Below, in pieces: positions 23,506 to 35,840 of a DNA stretch of 64,000 nucleotides. The stretch lies in the NCBI GenBank assembly GCA_022747635.1, contig JAKTNV010000005.1, forward strand, positions 87,005,969 through 87,069,968, in the 5' to 3' direction. Within the stretch, counting starts at the first letter, position 1; each line of letters starts with the position of its first letter. Origin of the DNA: Hetaerina americana. Lineage: Eukaryota > Arthropoda > Insecta > Odonata > Calopterygidae. A model generated the notes under the pieces. The model saw only the letters and a program-made list of their open reading frames with translations, did no database searches and was not told where the DNA came from. Both the position numbers and the translations under genes were made by a program.

Positions 23506-23529
23506 ATAAACCATAAACACAGTAATCAA

Positions 23530-23766
23530 CCCGAAGGTCGGTTTGGTGGGTGATGGTAGAGTTCGCCCAGTACTAAGCCCTATACGGCGTGTGACATTCA
23601 CACATCGGGGGGCCAGTTCCTTTCCCTGTGCCGGTTATGGTTTCCCAGGAAGATCTGATACCCAAAAAATCACATAGCTTGAGTGGAGATGAGGTTACCC
23701 AGAGAGGCTTGCCCAGGAATCGAACCCCGGCCCTCCTATCAGTAGTCCAAGGTTCTACCATATGTA
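23530..23766 (-). mobile_element. tRNA-derived SINE
   Basis: On the minus strand it begins ATGGTAGAACCTTGGACTAC (tRNA-like head), with box B GGTTCGATTCC about 40 bp on. The body contains CAGATCTTCCTGGGAAACCA and GGCACAGGG. The copy at 49868 shares both the box B and this body, so they form one SINE family. Confidence 0.75.
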
Positions 23767-23799
23767 TATAATATTTATATTATTACATACTATATGGAA

Positions 23800-23880
23800 G
23801 ACACATTTCAGAAAGTTTAAGCTTAAAATTTCAGAAATGTGAGTGTCCTTTTACGTGTTATATATTTTAGTGTTCTATTA
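23800..23880 (+). repeat. TA-associated module, PLE 3'-end type
   Basis: GAAAGTTTAAGC, then TTTCAGAAATGTGAGTGTCC, then TTTTACGTGTT. The same order appears at 27303..27372 beside (TA)n. The CTGANGA box is not intact here. Confidence 0.45.
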
Positions 23881-24149
23881 TGCCGTGCAGATATTATATT
23901 GCTCTCGTGAGTACTTCTAAATCATCGATATATTTATATATATTTTAAATCGTGGGTAAAACTTTATAGGACAAGTCGATAGCTGCTCTAATCTGTCAAT
24001 CTAATCGGTCCATCGTAGAACCTTTGCAGAGGAATTTTCAACCATCTGATTCTCGCAGTCCATCCCTGCCATCCCACTGCCTTGTTTCCCTGCACGTATA
24101 CTTTATTTAAGGACTTCAGAGACATTTGATGTGAAACGCGGTTTTGCGT

Positions 24150-24470
24150 AGCCCAGAATTATGGTCACTGAAGCAGGAGGAGCAGAGGAAGATTGGAGGT
24201 TTTAAAAATGTGGGTGTGGAGAAGGATAGAGAAGGTGAAGTGGACAGAAAATAAAACAAATGAAGAGGTGCTGGGTATGGTTGGATAGGAGAAGGGGTTG
24301 TCTGGAGAAATCATAAGAAGACAAGAGAAATGAATGAAGGGCGTATTATGATAGATTACGATAGAGAGGGAAGAACGTAAGGCAAGTGAGGAAGAGATAT
24401 TGGAAAGGAGGGGCATATAAGATTAATTGAATGGAGGTAGAAAGTATTCGTAATTGAAGAAAAATTTGAT
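24150..24470 (+). mobile_element. RTE-like LINE fragment (post-RT)
   Basis: TATGGTCACTGAAGCAGGAG, GAGGTTTTAAAAATGTGGGT and GTGGACAGAAAATAAAACAA correspond to the WSLKQED..RRLEAFEMWVWRR and KWTEKKTNEE segment of the 61078 copy. Several indels break the frame. Confidence 0.7.
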
Positions 24471-27302
24471 GTTCATGGTTGCGAGGTGTCAGTTTGTGTC
24501 TTACTAGGCGGGACTAAGAAATGGAGCGATTTTCAGTTTGTTTCCACTCAAAATCTATCTTAAACGGTTGTCGACGAGTATATCCTCTACTTCTTCCATC
24601 GCTAAGGAATCTTCCTGCCTAAATAGCAAAACTCTTCCGCTGGTTTCGGTGTGTCTTTCCCTCGTCTTATTCTCAGATTATCTTTCCTAATTCGACCACT
24701 GACCCTTATTTAATTTTCTTCATGTTATATTTATAGGTTTATCTTCATGCCTATAGGTGTATACCTATAGGCATGGGTATATCTATCCCATTATCAGAGG
24801 TCAACTGCTTGTAAAAGGAGGTTTGGCAACCGTCTGCCACTTTTCATTCCGTTGCCGTCTGCTCTACCTCTGTCTCTATACGCAGTGCAGTCCCCTTCTC
24901 AAGTCGCTGTTGTATCTTTGTTCTTTCTTTGTCCCTTTACTTCTCTCCATCAAACATGACCTCAAAAACGATACATTCATTACCAAACAGTCTCCTTTTA
25001 GTCCAAAACCAGTTGGCTTATCTTTATCGCCTCCAGAGGTGTTCTTGTATCCTTGATCTTGTCCAAAACATCGTAATTTCATACACAATAATTCTAACTG
25101 ATTTTCGACCTTCAATCCCCTCCTCAGTCACATCTCTAAAGCCTCAACCCACCTTTTCTTAGTTTCCCTTGACACCAAAGCATACTCAACGTATAAATAT
25201 ACACTTCGCACAAAAAAGCATTCAAATATTCTCTTCCTCGAACACAAGAAGTCTATACGATCCACTCGACGTCCTTCTCGATTTCAAACGGGTCTGATAC
25301 TCAGTCTCTAATTTCAATCGTATTTCTCATTTCTCAGATCTAATGTTAGTAAAGGAAGCAGAAGCCATTGAAGAAGGCGGTTGTGTCATCGAAATTTTGA
25401 TCAATCCTTAGATGAGATTTGTTTTTTTGCGCTAACTTTCATATTTACTTGTGCATTTATGTGTACACAGATGCATCCCAAGGTTCAATGAAACTCCTGA
25501 GACTCGGTTTATGATCAATTACTTACCCTCTTACTGAAGAATAGCATTGTAGGAAAAAAGGGAGGGAAAATTGACAAAGAAGGATGAACTTGCCTAAAGA
25601 TGCCCCAAAGGATATCCTTCCTATGTAAAATTTTACTATGAAACTTTACTCGGAAGGAGCAAGGAATGGAAAATATTTCATTGAGAATAACTATGAGAAA
25701 GGATGAGATTGACAGGCTCACGGATTGGAAAGCAGTTGCTACACATCGGTACTCGGACTGATGACCAGTGATGATTGTAGTGTGGATATCTTAAGGTACA
25801 TGCCCTCCTCGTTTTTATTATACCCTCGCGGGTGGCGTTCGCACCACTACTTGAGGGATGGCGAGCTACTTGGCGCAGGGTGGGGTGCAAACAAATGGCT
25901 CCGGAAACGAAATGGCAACGGATAGAGCCGAAGCTCATCATGACGTCGAGACGAGGAGAATTAATCAACGTCAAGTGTCGCCCGCTGACGCTTGCCAACT
26001 CGCCTGAAGAGAGACCGCAAATACCGGGACTAAACGTGTCGAATGTTGCTGCGCCATTTTTTTTAAATCCCATCATTGTCCCCGCGCAACGCGTTTCATT
26101 TGGCCGTTTCCATTCATTGTCGATTCGATTGTTCCGTCGAGAAGCACACGAAAACCAAGCAGTTTGGCGAGATAACAAACCGCTAACAAGGAAACAAACA
26201 AAATCGCGAGGAAAAGGAATGTGTATCTTCCTTACTTTAGTCCCTAATGATCTATGAGTGTTCAATCCTGGCAGCCGTGGCGTTTGTGTTTGTCCTGAGT
26301 GAGCTTGGAAAGTGTTCGGAAAAAGGGAGAGACAAGGCGGGAGGGCGAAGTCGAGAGAGGAGCGCCAAGTGGAAATGGCGTCACTCGAAGAAACCCGACG
26401 CCTGTTAGTCGACAAATTAAGTTTCAAAACAATCGCAAATGAGACAAAATTAAGGCACATAATCGGAAAGAGGCTCGGCTTACAGAAAAATGTTTCCAGT
26501 GAATCCTTGTGAAGCTATGTTAGTCGTGGAAATACTATCACATTCCCTCCATTGAGATGTAGTTCAGAAAAAAATTACTCGTATTCCTTCATTTCGCTAC
26601 TACAATAAAAGATATTTAACGGCAAAATTTTCATAGGTTTCCTGAGCATAAATTCCGCAAAGAACTTTAAATCCGCGCAAGCAAATGCAAATTTAAGCCC
26701 CGGAAATGTCGTCACGTGGAATGTACGATATGATTATGATGTTCATTTTTAAATATTATTTGTTGCATTATTGATTCTCATTCGAATATTTTATTCCGCC
26801 TGGAATTTTTCTTTTTTTGTGAAAATATGTCAATGATTTATTATCAATTAAAATGTGTATTTATTTTTTTTAAATCCTGGCCTGGCCATCACCGTGATCA
26901 GAAAATATAAACTTGCCAACACAATTTGGAAAAATAATAATAATTTTATAGTAGCATAATAGTAGTAGTTTAGTAGTATAGGAGTATAATAATTTTAAAA
27001 CTGATAACGATGTTCATCTGTTTTTTAGAGTTCAACTGATTTCGTAAAATCTTGTTGAGAATATAAATCCAGTTGAAAATAGTTTATTTTTAATTCATTT
27101 AGTTATTCTTTTTACTGTAAAATTTAACCATCATTAATTGTTGTAGATTCCTTTTGTTGCTTTTGTGCGTCATATTTAGAAAGATTTTACGTTTTCTTAA
27201 GTTGATAACTTTTATTTTATTTTGTTACAATTTCATTATTGTCACAAATTCACTAACAACTTCATGTATGCATATGTATATATAGAAGCACTTACTCAGA
27301 AT
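24471..27302. other. Stretch with no firm gene
   Basis: A 260-codon open frame on the minus strand (25678..26460) matches no family I know and has an unremarkable composition. The region around 25850..26400 is GC-richer than its surroundings. The minus strand of 24880..25200 may be LINE debris. Confidence 0.35.
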
Positions 27303-27366
27303 CTGACCTGAAGAAGGCCGAAAGCTTAAACTTTTTGAAATATGCGTGTCTTTTTTACGTGTTTTC

Positions 27367-27372
<6 letters not shown>
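27303..27372 (+). repeat. Hammerhead-like module abutting (TA)n
   Basis: CTGAAGA at 27308..27314 is followed by a hairpin AAGGC-CGAAA-GCTT, AAAC, then GCGTGTC, TTTTTTACGTGTTTTCTATT and directly (TA)n. It is oriented toward the microsatellite, as is the opposing module at 27440..27570. Confidence 0.5.

Positions 27373-27425
<53 letters not shown>
27370..27425. repeat. (TA)n microsatellite
   Basis: About 28 TA units between two converging modules. Confidence 0.95.
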
Positions 27426-27426
<1 letters not shown>

Positions 27427-27540
27427 TAAAATTTCATCTAAATGAAACGCTCTTCGGTGACGCACAAATATATAAAAGCATAGATGTAGATTTTTCAAAC
27501 CTAGAAACACAGAGAAAGGACACTCACATATGTAGTTTTG

Positions 27541-27570
27541 ACGTTCCGACGGCACGACCGTCGTCATCAG
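27541..27570 (-). ncRNA. Hammerhead-like core downstream of the PLE ORF
   Basis: Minus strand: CTGATGA, then hairpin CGACGG-TCGTG-CCGTCG (six perfect pairs, directly on the core with no bulge), then GAACGTC. The last position of GAAA is C, so the conserved A15.1-U16.1 pair would be lost, and stem I is not evident. Position just 3' of a PLE ORF fits hammerheads known in PLE terminal repeats. Confidence 0.5.
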
Positions 27571-27686
27571 AATGGCGTTCTCGGGGAAGAGTGTATAGGA
27601 CATGTGCGCGGGAGAGGTGAGGGAAGGAGAGGTAAGGGACCAATAGGAAATGAACAAGGGGATATGTAGGCAGCTATTGAATGCAT

Positions 27687-28460
27687 TCAGTGGGCGTGGT
27701 TCAGCCCGGGGGGTTTAAATGACTGGGACACCCAGATATGCGCCATCTCGCGGATTCTCACCTCTATGATACTTGCAGATTTGGGAAGGGTTTCAATCAC
27801 CAAAACGGAGGAGTTTTGAAAAGATTGGCTGTGAGAAGCAGTGTGGGTAAGGATGGGATAATTAAGGAAAGTGGGTGATTTGGTGGAATATCGGTGGTTA
27901 TTCATTCGGAGGGAAAGTTTGGCCGTGCATTCGCCGACGTAGGAGGCAGGGCAGAGGTTACAGGAGAGGCGATATACAATGCTTTTTGAGGTGCAGGTGG
28001 CGTCGGGTGGGGAGTTGGTAATAAGGGAGGGGGAGAGTCTTAGAAGATGGCAGCATTTGCAGCTTGGGCGGTTGCATGGGGCGGATAGGCGCGGGGAAGA
28101 GACGGAGGTGCTCGCAGTTGGTTTTTTGGACTTGAAGATGTGTCGCATGTTCAATGGGCGTCTAAACGAAACGGAAGGACAATGTGGGAAGAAAATTGAT
28201 GTGGACTGAGTGTTATTAATAATTGGGAAGAGGTCACGGATTAAATGTTTAATTTTGTGTGTTCCAGGGAAGAAAGTGGTGATAAGATTAGGGCATTTTG
28301 GGCGGTTTGGTTTGGGGAGAGGAGTGTATTGGGTTGACGGTTTGAGAATGTTACTGTTCAGTAGTTTTTCGGGGTACCCACATTTTCTGAGAGAGTCCTG
28401 TAGCTGGTCTAAGTATTTCTGCTGCAATGGGGTGTTGTTGCAGAGACGGAAGCCACGTTT
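27687..28460 (-). pseudogene. PLE C-terminal ORF with GIY-YIG endonuclease domain (RT missing)
   Basis: About 258 uninterrupted codons from the first sense codons after the CA repeat to the stop at 27687. Residues from roughly 175 to 205 of the frame hold the YVGE and R...NNHR core; about 245-252 hold IREMAHIW. The ATG in the CA repeat that nominally opens the frame is not a real start. The open frame over this length suggests recent truncation. Confidence 0.7.
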
Positions 28461-28468
28461 TAAAAATC

Positions 28469-29613
<1,145 letters not shown>

Positions 29614-30536
29614 CAGGGTTCGTCCGGAAAATAAGTGTACTGACTCATGGGCTGGGCGCGCCGCTCCAGGCGCGCCCAGCACCGCTCTGACGGGCTGCGA
29701 TTGGAGGGGGGTATGTTGGCAAGCGACGCTGAAAAAGGCAGTCGGCTCTGAGCTGTGGTGTAGTGAGGAGCTCTGTTAACGCGAACCTCCACGCTCGACC
29801 CACGTCACGGAACGCGATGCCGAAGTTTTTGGAGCAGCGTTATTCCATCAAATTTGCGGTAAAGCTTGGGAAATCGTCTACCGAAACTGTCGGTATGATT
29901 AACCAGGCTTACGGGGAGTCAGCCATGTCCAGAAACATGATCTTTCGGTGGCACAAGATGTTCGTGGAGGGCAGAGAAGAGGTCGACGACGAACCACGGC
30001 CTGGACGCCCATCAACGACACTCACCGACGAAAATGTGCGAAAAGTTCGCGATGTACTGAACTCTGATCGTCGTCTTAGTGGTCGGATGATAGCAGAGCA
30101 GTGTAATGTGCCAAAAACAGTAGTGCACGAGATTATTAGGGAGCAATTACTGATGCGAAAAATTTGTGCAAAGTTGGTGCCGAAAGTGCTCAGTGATGAT
30201 CAAAGACTCAATCGTTTGGAAATCGCGACACAACTAGCGGATCACTGCAAAAATGATCCACATTTTTTAGAGAACTGTTCTGTTGCCGAAGATAAAGAGG
30301 AGTTTGAAAGGAACGCGATACGGGACTTTGGACGCCGTCAAAGAGGCCGTGGCGACGTGTCTTCGAGAGGTTCCCGATGATGCCTTCGCGGGAGCGTTCC
30401 AGGAATGGGAACGCCGCTGGAACAAGTGTATCGACTCACAAGGGTCCTATTTTGAGGAATATTAGCTTAAGATATGTAAAAGTGTAATAAATTTTTTTTC
30501 CTGAGCTCAGTACACTTATTTTCCGGACGAACCCTG
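29614..30536 (+). mobile_element. Internally deleted mariner (long derivative)
   Basis: 923 bp, flanked by TA at both ends. The terminal inverted repeats begin CAGGGTTCGTCCGG and continue AAAATAAGTGTACTGA for about 30 bp. A perfect 12-bp GC-rich hairpin (29651..29680) lies near the left end. It encodes the transposase N-terminus and C-terminus with most of the catalytic region missing. Close sequence identity to the 556-bp element at 12908 shows both derive from one family. Confidence 0.92.
29817..30465 (+). pseudogene. Mariner transposase, catalytic core deleted
   Basis: From MPKFLEQRYSIKF, about 160 residues stay open. They cover the paired helix-turn-helix DNA-binding region (MSRNMIFRWHKMF, EEVDDEPRPGRPSTT, RKVRDVLNSDRRLSGRMI) up to KNDPHFLE. 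The sequence then jumps to the C-terminal end in another frame (EVPDDAFAGAFQEWERRWNK, GSYFEEY). The GDE, D and HHDN motifs are absent. A truncated product could still bind terminal repeats, but that is speculation. Confidence 0.85.
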
Positions 30537-30539
30537 TAT

Positions 30540-31436
30540 ATGCAGTAGGGGTACACGGGAGTAATAACTTCGACTTATAAATCGATCCGCCGGGAAAAAA
30601 AAAATTACCATTACGTATTTTTTCTAGCATCACCTATATAAAATGGCTACCGTTCTTACAGATTTCGACAGTATAACTGTTTTGCGTCAGTAGTAGGAAA
30701 CAATGTTTTAACATAAAAATAATTTGATCTTTTCTACCTGGCAAGTGGCAAGTAATTTTCGTTTAGTCTCTCCTGAAAAAAACAGGGTCATCTTATGGGT
30801 CAGGAAATACGATAATTAATAAATTCGCATCACCTTGCGACTGAAGTCATCTTCTGCCTGAAGATGGTTCGATGAACTGAAACGTGTTGTACTTTACAAA
30901 TAAATCTGTGGAAAAGTGCGAATTTTGTTTTTCGCATCACTTATGTAAACCTTTTAAGCACGTTAATTTTTTGTAGAAACAATTACTTTTTTATTGAAAC
31001 CGTTTGATTAGAAACTAAAGACGACAGCACTCAAAACTCCTAAAATAAGATCAGCAACTCTCAAAATAAAACCATTTCTCAACAAATAAATTCAAAATTT
31101 TGCGGAGAAATATTTTTGCTTAATAAAACCAGATTATGACTCAACTGAAATCCGCAATGTTTCTCAGTGTGCATATGTGTTAATCATTCCTGGGATCGAA
31201 ATGTTTATTTCATTTACATGAACCTATATCTCAATGACGCATATATTTCCGTGGCATGTGCAATAAATACGCGAACTGGTGCATTCTGGCGCCCATGACG
31301 CGTACTAGTATAGGCCCGCCCACTAGCGGCGCTAGTTGCCTGAGAACCAATGAGCCGTCTGTGCTTGGCGCATCATCAAGCCGTGCGTATAGTGCCAGTT
31401 ATGTTAGTTTCTGTTGTCCTTTTTTTACTGTTTGTC
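30540..31436. other. Mostly featureless stretch with one module
   Basis: AT-rich apart from the hammerhead-like module listed at 30851..30915. Confidence 0.4.
30851..30915 (+). ncRNA. Hammerhead-like module with GTGGAAAAGTGC tail
   Basis: CTGAAGA (30858..30864), hairpin GGTTC-GAT-GAACT, GAAA (30879..30882), CGTGTT, then ACAAATAAATCTGTGGAAAA and GTGC. The tail matches those at 1644..1670 (minus) and at 49608. Stem I is weak. Confidence 0.45.
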
Positions 31437-31930
31437 GAAAATGAAAATTGAAGAAATCACGGAGCAACGAATCAACGTCAAGTTTCTTGACGAAAGAGGT
31501 TAAAGTTATCAAGAAATTACTGAAATGTTGACATGTTTAGGGTGATACTGCTCTGAAGAAACCGTCCGTTTTCAAGTGGATTAAGCGTTTTAACGATGGT
31601 CAGCAAGGTGCCACTGATGATTCAAGGCCGGGACGACCTTCACCCACCCCTGTTGACGACAACATTGGTCGTGTGTGGTCCCTTGTCCATACCGGTCGTC
31701 GAAAAACTGTCCGAATGGTAGCTGATGAACTGAATTTAGGAAAACCAACAGTGCACACTATTTCAACCGAACATGATAGATGGATCCTTCACCATGACAA
31801 TGCACCTGCACATTCAGCATTGATTGTTCGCCAGTTTCTGGCAAAAAATTCTATTAACATCCTCCTTATTCGCCAAATCTCGGCCCCTGCGACTTCTTTC
31901 TGATCCCAAAATATCTAATAAATAAAATAA
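31437..31930 (+). pseudogene. Internally deleted mariner remnant
   Basis: A start MKIEEITEQRINVKFL is followed by broken helix-turn-helix pieces and RMVADELNLGKPTVHTIS. It then jumps to ILHHDNAPAHSALIVRQFLA, the third catalytic motif. Stops and frameshifts are present, and the part holding the first two aspartates is gone. Confidence 0.8.
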
Positions 31931-31939
31931 TTCCCGACT

Positions 31940-33030
31940 AAATTTTAAAGAACAAAGTTTTTAATGGCCCCAGTTCGCGTTTTTATTGGACAGGGTAGTA
32001 AACCAACCTTTTTAGCGATCTACCCACTGAACCAAGCTTCAATAAAATGCATTGTCCTTTAATGTCCATAGCCTAGAAAGTTTCGCTCACCTTTTGGCCT
32101 AATCATGCAGAAATGTAAAATAAAACTGAATTTTTTATCATGCGTCCTTAGTTGACGCCCCGAGTAACTTAGCAAAGGGTCCGACAAATTAAAGAACATG
32201 CCTTACCTGCAACACCAGAAAAAATTATTAACAAAAGATTTGGAATTAAAGGGAAGTATTTTACCAACTGGAAAAAAATGATAAAAAAAGAGTGACTGTT
32301 TTTGAAATTACTTGCTCACGTGGCGACATCTATCCGCCAAATTGAAATATTTATTGTGGCCTAAAATGTCTCATAAGTCATAATGTATTGGCTTAAGGTT
32401 AAAAGTATGTTCTAATTGACTTCATTCACCATTTAACTATATTTAAAAATAATAGAGGTCCATATTCGTTGGATTATCCGTTATGACGTAGAGATTGCAA
32501 TGATGACATAAGCGTTAAATGTTAATTACATACGCAATACCGCAGTCCATCGAATTGCAAGATTCGCATTGTAAGCCGACACTGCAGTGCGGATCCCGCG
32601 GATCTATAAAGGTATGTAATCGGAAAAAAATATTGACAAGGGCAGAATGTGTACTCCGCGCGATCACTTGGAAGGGGGTGAGATTAGGGGGGTTGGTAAA
32701 TGGGACTGAAGGAGGCGCCGATTTTATGGCATCCCCCTGGGGACCGGGGGAGGAGTGAAAACTTCGAAGACGGATGGATGTCAATCCCTAAACAACATAA
32801 CCACCGAACGGACGGAACAGGCATCGAAGGCGTGACCTTCACGCACCCCATTGGCCAAGGGCGAGGATCGACCCGAGGGCGGAATCGAAAAGAGAAGTGA
32901 CGGATGTCAGAAAGGAGTGACGGCTGGGGCAAATACTATATTCCCCCTGCCATCGAAACGCGATTCATTTTTTCCCTCCGGATTGTGTCGAAGGCCGATG
33001 GTTAGCTCATTATAAACTCCATTTGGTTTG
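31940..33030. other. Stretch with no recognised gene
   Basis: A GC-richer patch at 32640..32940 has short open frames but no recognisable product. Confidence 0.4.
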
Positions 33031-33034
33031 CCAC

Positions 33035-33375
33035 ATCGGAAAAAGAGGTTGGAAGCAATGGAAATGAGGATTTGGAGAAGAATAACAAAAAGGAAAGCAA
33101 CATTAGAAGTACTGAGAGAAATTCAAGAGGAAAGATATAAAAAAAAGAGATGGAGAAAAGGAAAATTAATATGTTGGACACGTTCTCAGACATAATAGCT
33201 TACTGAAAAATATAATGGAGGGGAAAACAATAGGAAATAAATATAAATGGAAGGTCGAGAAAGAAATTAATAGATGATATAAAACTTACTATGAGAGTAG
33301 CAACCTAGAATCGACTGAAAATTATGGCAATGGAGACCAATGGCTGCAACGATAAGGCTACGGCCTTTAGAAGAT
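33035..33375 (+). mobile_element. RTE-like LINE fragment (C-terminal end)
   Basis: Frames give MEMRIWRRITKRKATLEVL, then LLKNIMEGKTIGNK, then NYGNGDQWLQR. This follows the usual RTE-like C-terminal pattern of MRRW.RI, LLK.I.EGK..GKRGRGRPR. and a short basic end. Broken by stops. Confidence 0.6.
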
Positions 33376-33639
33376 GATGACAAATTTGATTAAGAAAAGT
33401 TGAAATCGAAAAGAATTGATTTTGAGGAAAATATATTTTCTTGTATATGTTCTGGGCGACTTCCATGTAAACGAGGGTGATCTGAAAAGTTTGCGACCTC
33501 AGAAATCATCAGAAATTTCAGAACAAAATGTCCCGTATCTTTATTAGGTCGGAAACTTTTCAGACCACCCATGTACTTGAATGAAATCACAAGCCACATC
33601 GTTGATGTGGTGGAATGATTTGCGCATTCGAATGACCCC

Positions 33640-34480
33640 TAAAGGTGAACCGGCGTGGGCAATCATAATTACTCCTGGTAGGATCACCCATGCCACATTG
33701 GTCGAATATTAGCAGCCCGACGAAAAGTAGTCCGCGCAGCGTCTGTTCCTCATTGAGGCGGCTGCAAAGGCGTCTGACCCCGAGTGGGGCGCCGTTGAGT
33801 GATGGTGTCGCGTTATATTAACAATATTAAGGAAGGCAACGGTAAACCACCTCAATTAACTATCCCATGCATCCATTATGAACACAGATTGAGAGAGGAA
33901 ATATAAATTTTTAAGGGATGCAGAAGTTAAGATGGAAGGACGGTGGGGATAACTGGAGTAATATTTATCGAGCAATATACAACGGATGGGACGAGAGCTA
34001 GCGAGGGGTTGCCATCATATTACACAAAAGGGTAGGGAGAAGTGTAGTAAACCAAGCGAATGACAGAATACTATTATTAGGAGTAAAAGCTGAACCAACA
34101 AACTTGGTCATTGGTTCAGGTATGCACACCACCAGGCAATCATAGGGAGGGAGAAGTTGATAGGTTATACGATCAATTAAAGGACATAATTGTAGGTGTT
34201 TCCGGAAGGAAAATTAGTGTGGGTTTTCCTAGAAGAAAAATAATTGCGGATGTTCCGAGAAGAAACCATTTGATAGTGAGGGGGGATTGGAGGGCAACGG
34301 AAGGTTGAATGGAGAGATGGTAGTGAGGTGGGGGACCACGGTTTAGGAACAAGACATCGCGGGGAGATAATAATAATACTAGGCCATTGATGAATTTTCC
34401 TAAAAACAACTGTAATTGAGAGATCCATTTGACTTCGAGAGATACCTAAAAATACTTCCTTAAAGTAACAAACTCTTGCC
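33640..34480 (+). mobile_element. RTE-like LINE fragment (5' region and endonuclease)
   Basis: Same repeat as 3640..4330: TCTGTTCCTCAT, AAACCACCTCAATTA, then REGEVDRLYDQLKDIIVG and RGDWRATEG of the endonuclease domain. Frame is broken. Confidence 0.65.
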
Positions 34481-34633
34481 TTAACGAGATATACAGGTAT
34501 CTCAATCTCTCCTCCAAGCAATCGAAATGCTCTTGTGGCGAGAGTCGTTGCGTTGCCAAATTTATAAAAATTTGGATATGCTAATATAGTATTGGATGTC
34601 AACTTACATGACTTATAACACACAAACACACAC

Positions 34634-34650
34634 ATATATACACACACATA

Positions 34651-34710
<60 letters not shown>
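34634..34710. repeat. (TA)n microsatellite with CA-rich left flank
   Basis: CACACA and ATACACACACAT lead into about 30 TA units. Confidence 0.95.
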
Positions 34711-34713
<3 letters not shown>

Positions 34714-34727
34714 AATATACAGTGTTA

Positions 34728-34753
34728 AGGGCGCCCTCAACACTGGCGCCCTA
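34728..34753. repeat. Short perfect hairpin at a LINE boundary
   Basis: AGGGCGCC, nine-base loop, GGCGCCCT. It lies between the (TA)n and the start of the LINE fragment. Confidence 0.6.
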
Positions 34754-35260
34754 AGGGGAGAAGAATTGCGCTAGGCAAAGAGGCTTTCACAAGGAGGAGG
34801 GAGTTGATGACAGGGACTTTGAGTAAGGATGTTAAGAAAAGACTCGTAAAAACTTTTATATGGAGCGTAGCTATCTACGGCTCGGAAACGTGGTCATTGA
34901 AGCAGGAGGATAGACGTAGACTGGAGGCTTTTGAAATGTGGGTGTGGAGAAGAATGGAGAAGGTGAAATGGACAGAGAAGAAAACAAACGAGGAGGTACT
35001 TGGTATGGTGGGCGAAGAGAGGGGTTTGTTGGGAGCAATTCTATGGAGGCAGGAAAAGTGGCTGAAGGGGGTATTGACCGGCAGCGGGATGTTGAAGACT
35101 GTAATTGAGGGGAAAATGTTAGGGAAACGAGGAAAGGGAAGGAACAGGATAGGGATGTTGGACGGGATGAAGGGAGAAAAAAGTACTCAGAGCTAAAGAG
35201 GGACCTGATGTAGAGTAGGATGTGGAGTTTGCTAGGGGCCACAAATTATTTAATTAGTAA
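34754..35260 (+). mobile_element. RTE-like LINE fragment (post-RT, long open frame)
   Basis: An uninterrupted frame (about 34765..35196) reads MTGTLSKDVKKRLVKTFIW, then YGSETWSLKQEDRRRLEAFE, then KWTEKKTNEEVLGMVGEER and MLGKRGKGRNRIGMLD. It is very close to the 61078 copy in the opposite orientation, so both are fairly young. 5' truncated: it lacks the reverse transcriptase core. Confidence 0.8.
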
Positions 35261-35342
35261 TTACGTCCATCCAAAAACCTACCTTAACCGGTAGATTACC
35301 TTAAAAAAAATAAAAAAATTAAAAAAAAAAATATATATATAT

Positions 35343-35576
35343 AGTACAATACACAGTAACACACAATATAGAAACACAAAAAAAGAACACTCACACCTTT
35401 ATTCTTGATATTTCGACGGAAACAATCCGTCTTCCTCTGAAGATATAGAAGTAATGGAAGCATTACTTCTATATCTTCAGAGGAAGACGGATTGTTTCCG
35501 TCGAAATATCAAGAAAATACGTGTGAGTGTTCTTTTTTTTGTGTTTCTATATTGTGTGTTACTGTGTATTGTACTA
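35343..35576. repeat. Near-perfect 234-bp palindrome of a TA-associated module
   Basis: The left arm 35343..35456 and right arm 35461..35576 are inverted copies with only a handful of differences, around a 4-base centre GAAG. Each arm reads outward as CATTACTTCTATATCTTCAG, a hairpin GACGGA...TCCGTC, GAAA, GTGTGAGTGTTC, GTGTTTCTATATTGTGTG, and ends near (TA)n on its outer side. Two module copies are thus fused 5' to 5'. Confidence 0.9.
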
Positions 35577-35614
35577 TTCGGCACTTCCGTGTTACGTATA
35601 CGAAAGCATATACT

Positions 35615-35628
35615 TTATATATATATAC

Positions 35629-35660
<32 letters not shown>

Positions 35661-35682
35661 CTATATGTATATATATATATAC

Positions 35683-35737
<55 letters not shown>
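35615..35737. repeat. (TA)n microsatellite with TACTATATG interruptions
   Basis: TA runs with three ACTATATGTA interruptions. Confidence 0.95.
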
Positions 35738-35740
<3 letters not shown>

Positions 35741-35840
35741 GCGCTAATGAACAAAAACCCAGAGAAACACATACAAATGAAACTCATACGTATTTTGAAT
35801 TACCGGGGCCAAACCACCTTCCTCAGAGGGAAAGAAGAAA
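35738..35840 (-). repeat. TA-associated module facing (TA)n
   Basis: Minus strand: CTCTGAGGAAGG, TGGTTTGGCCCC, then ATACGTATGAGTTTCATTTG, then TATGTGTTTCT, then (TA)n. Same tail logic as the other modules, with a diverged core. Confidence 0.5.

Noticed and set aside
23156..23601. Tyr/Ile repeat ORFs over (TA)n arrays, here and at the other microsatellites
   Set aside because: Pure translation artefacts of TA repeats.
25678..26460. 260-codon minus-strand ORF as a gene
   Set aside because: No recognisable domain or motif and an unremarkable composition. It may be a chance open frame; listed only within a no-gene stretch.
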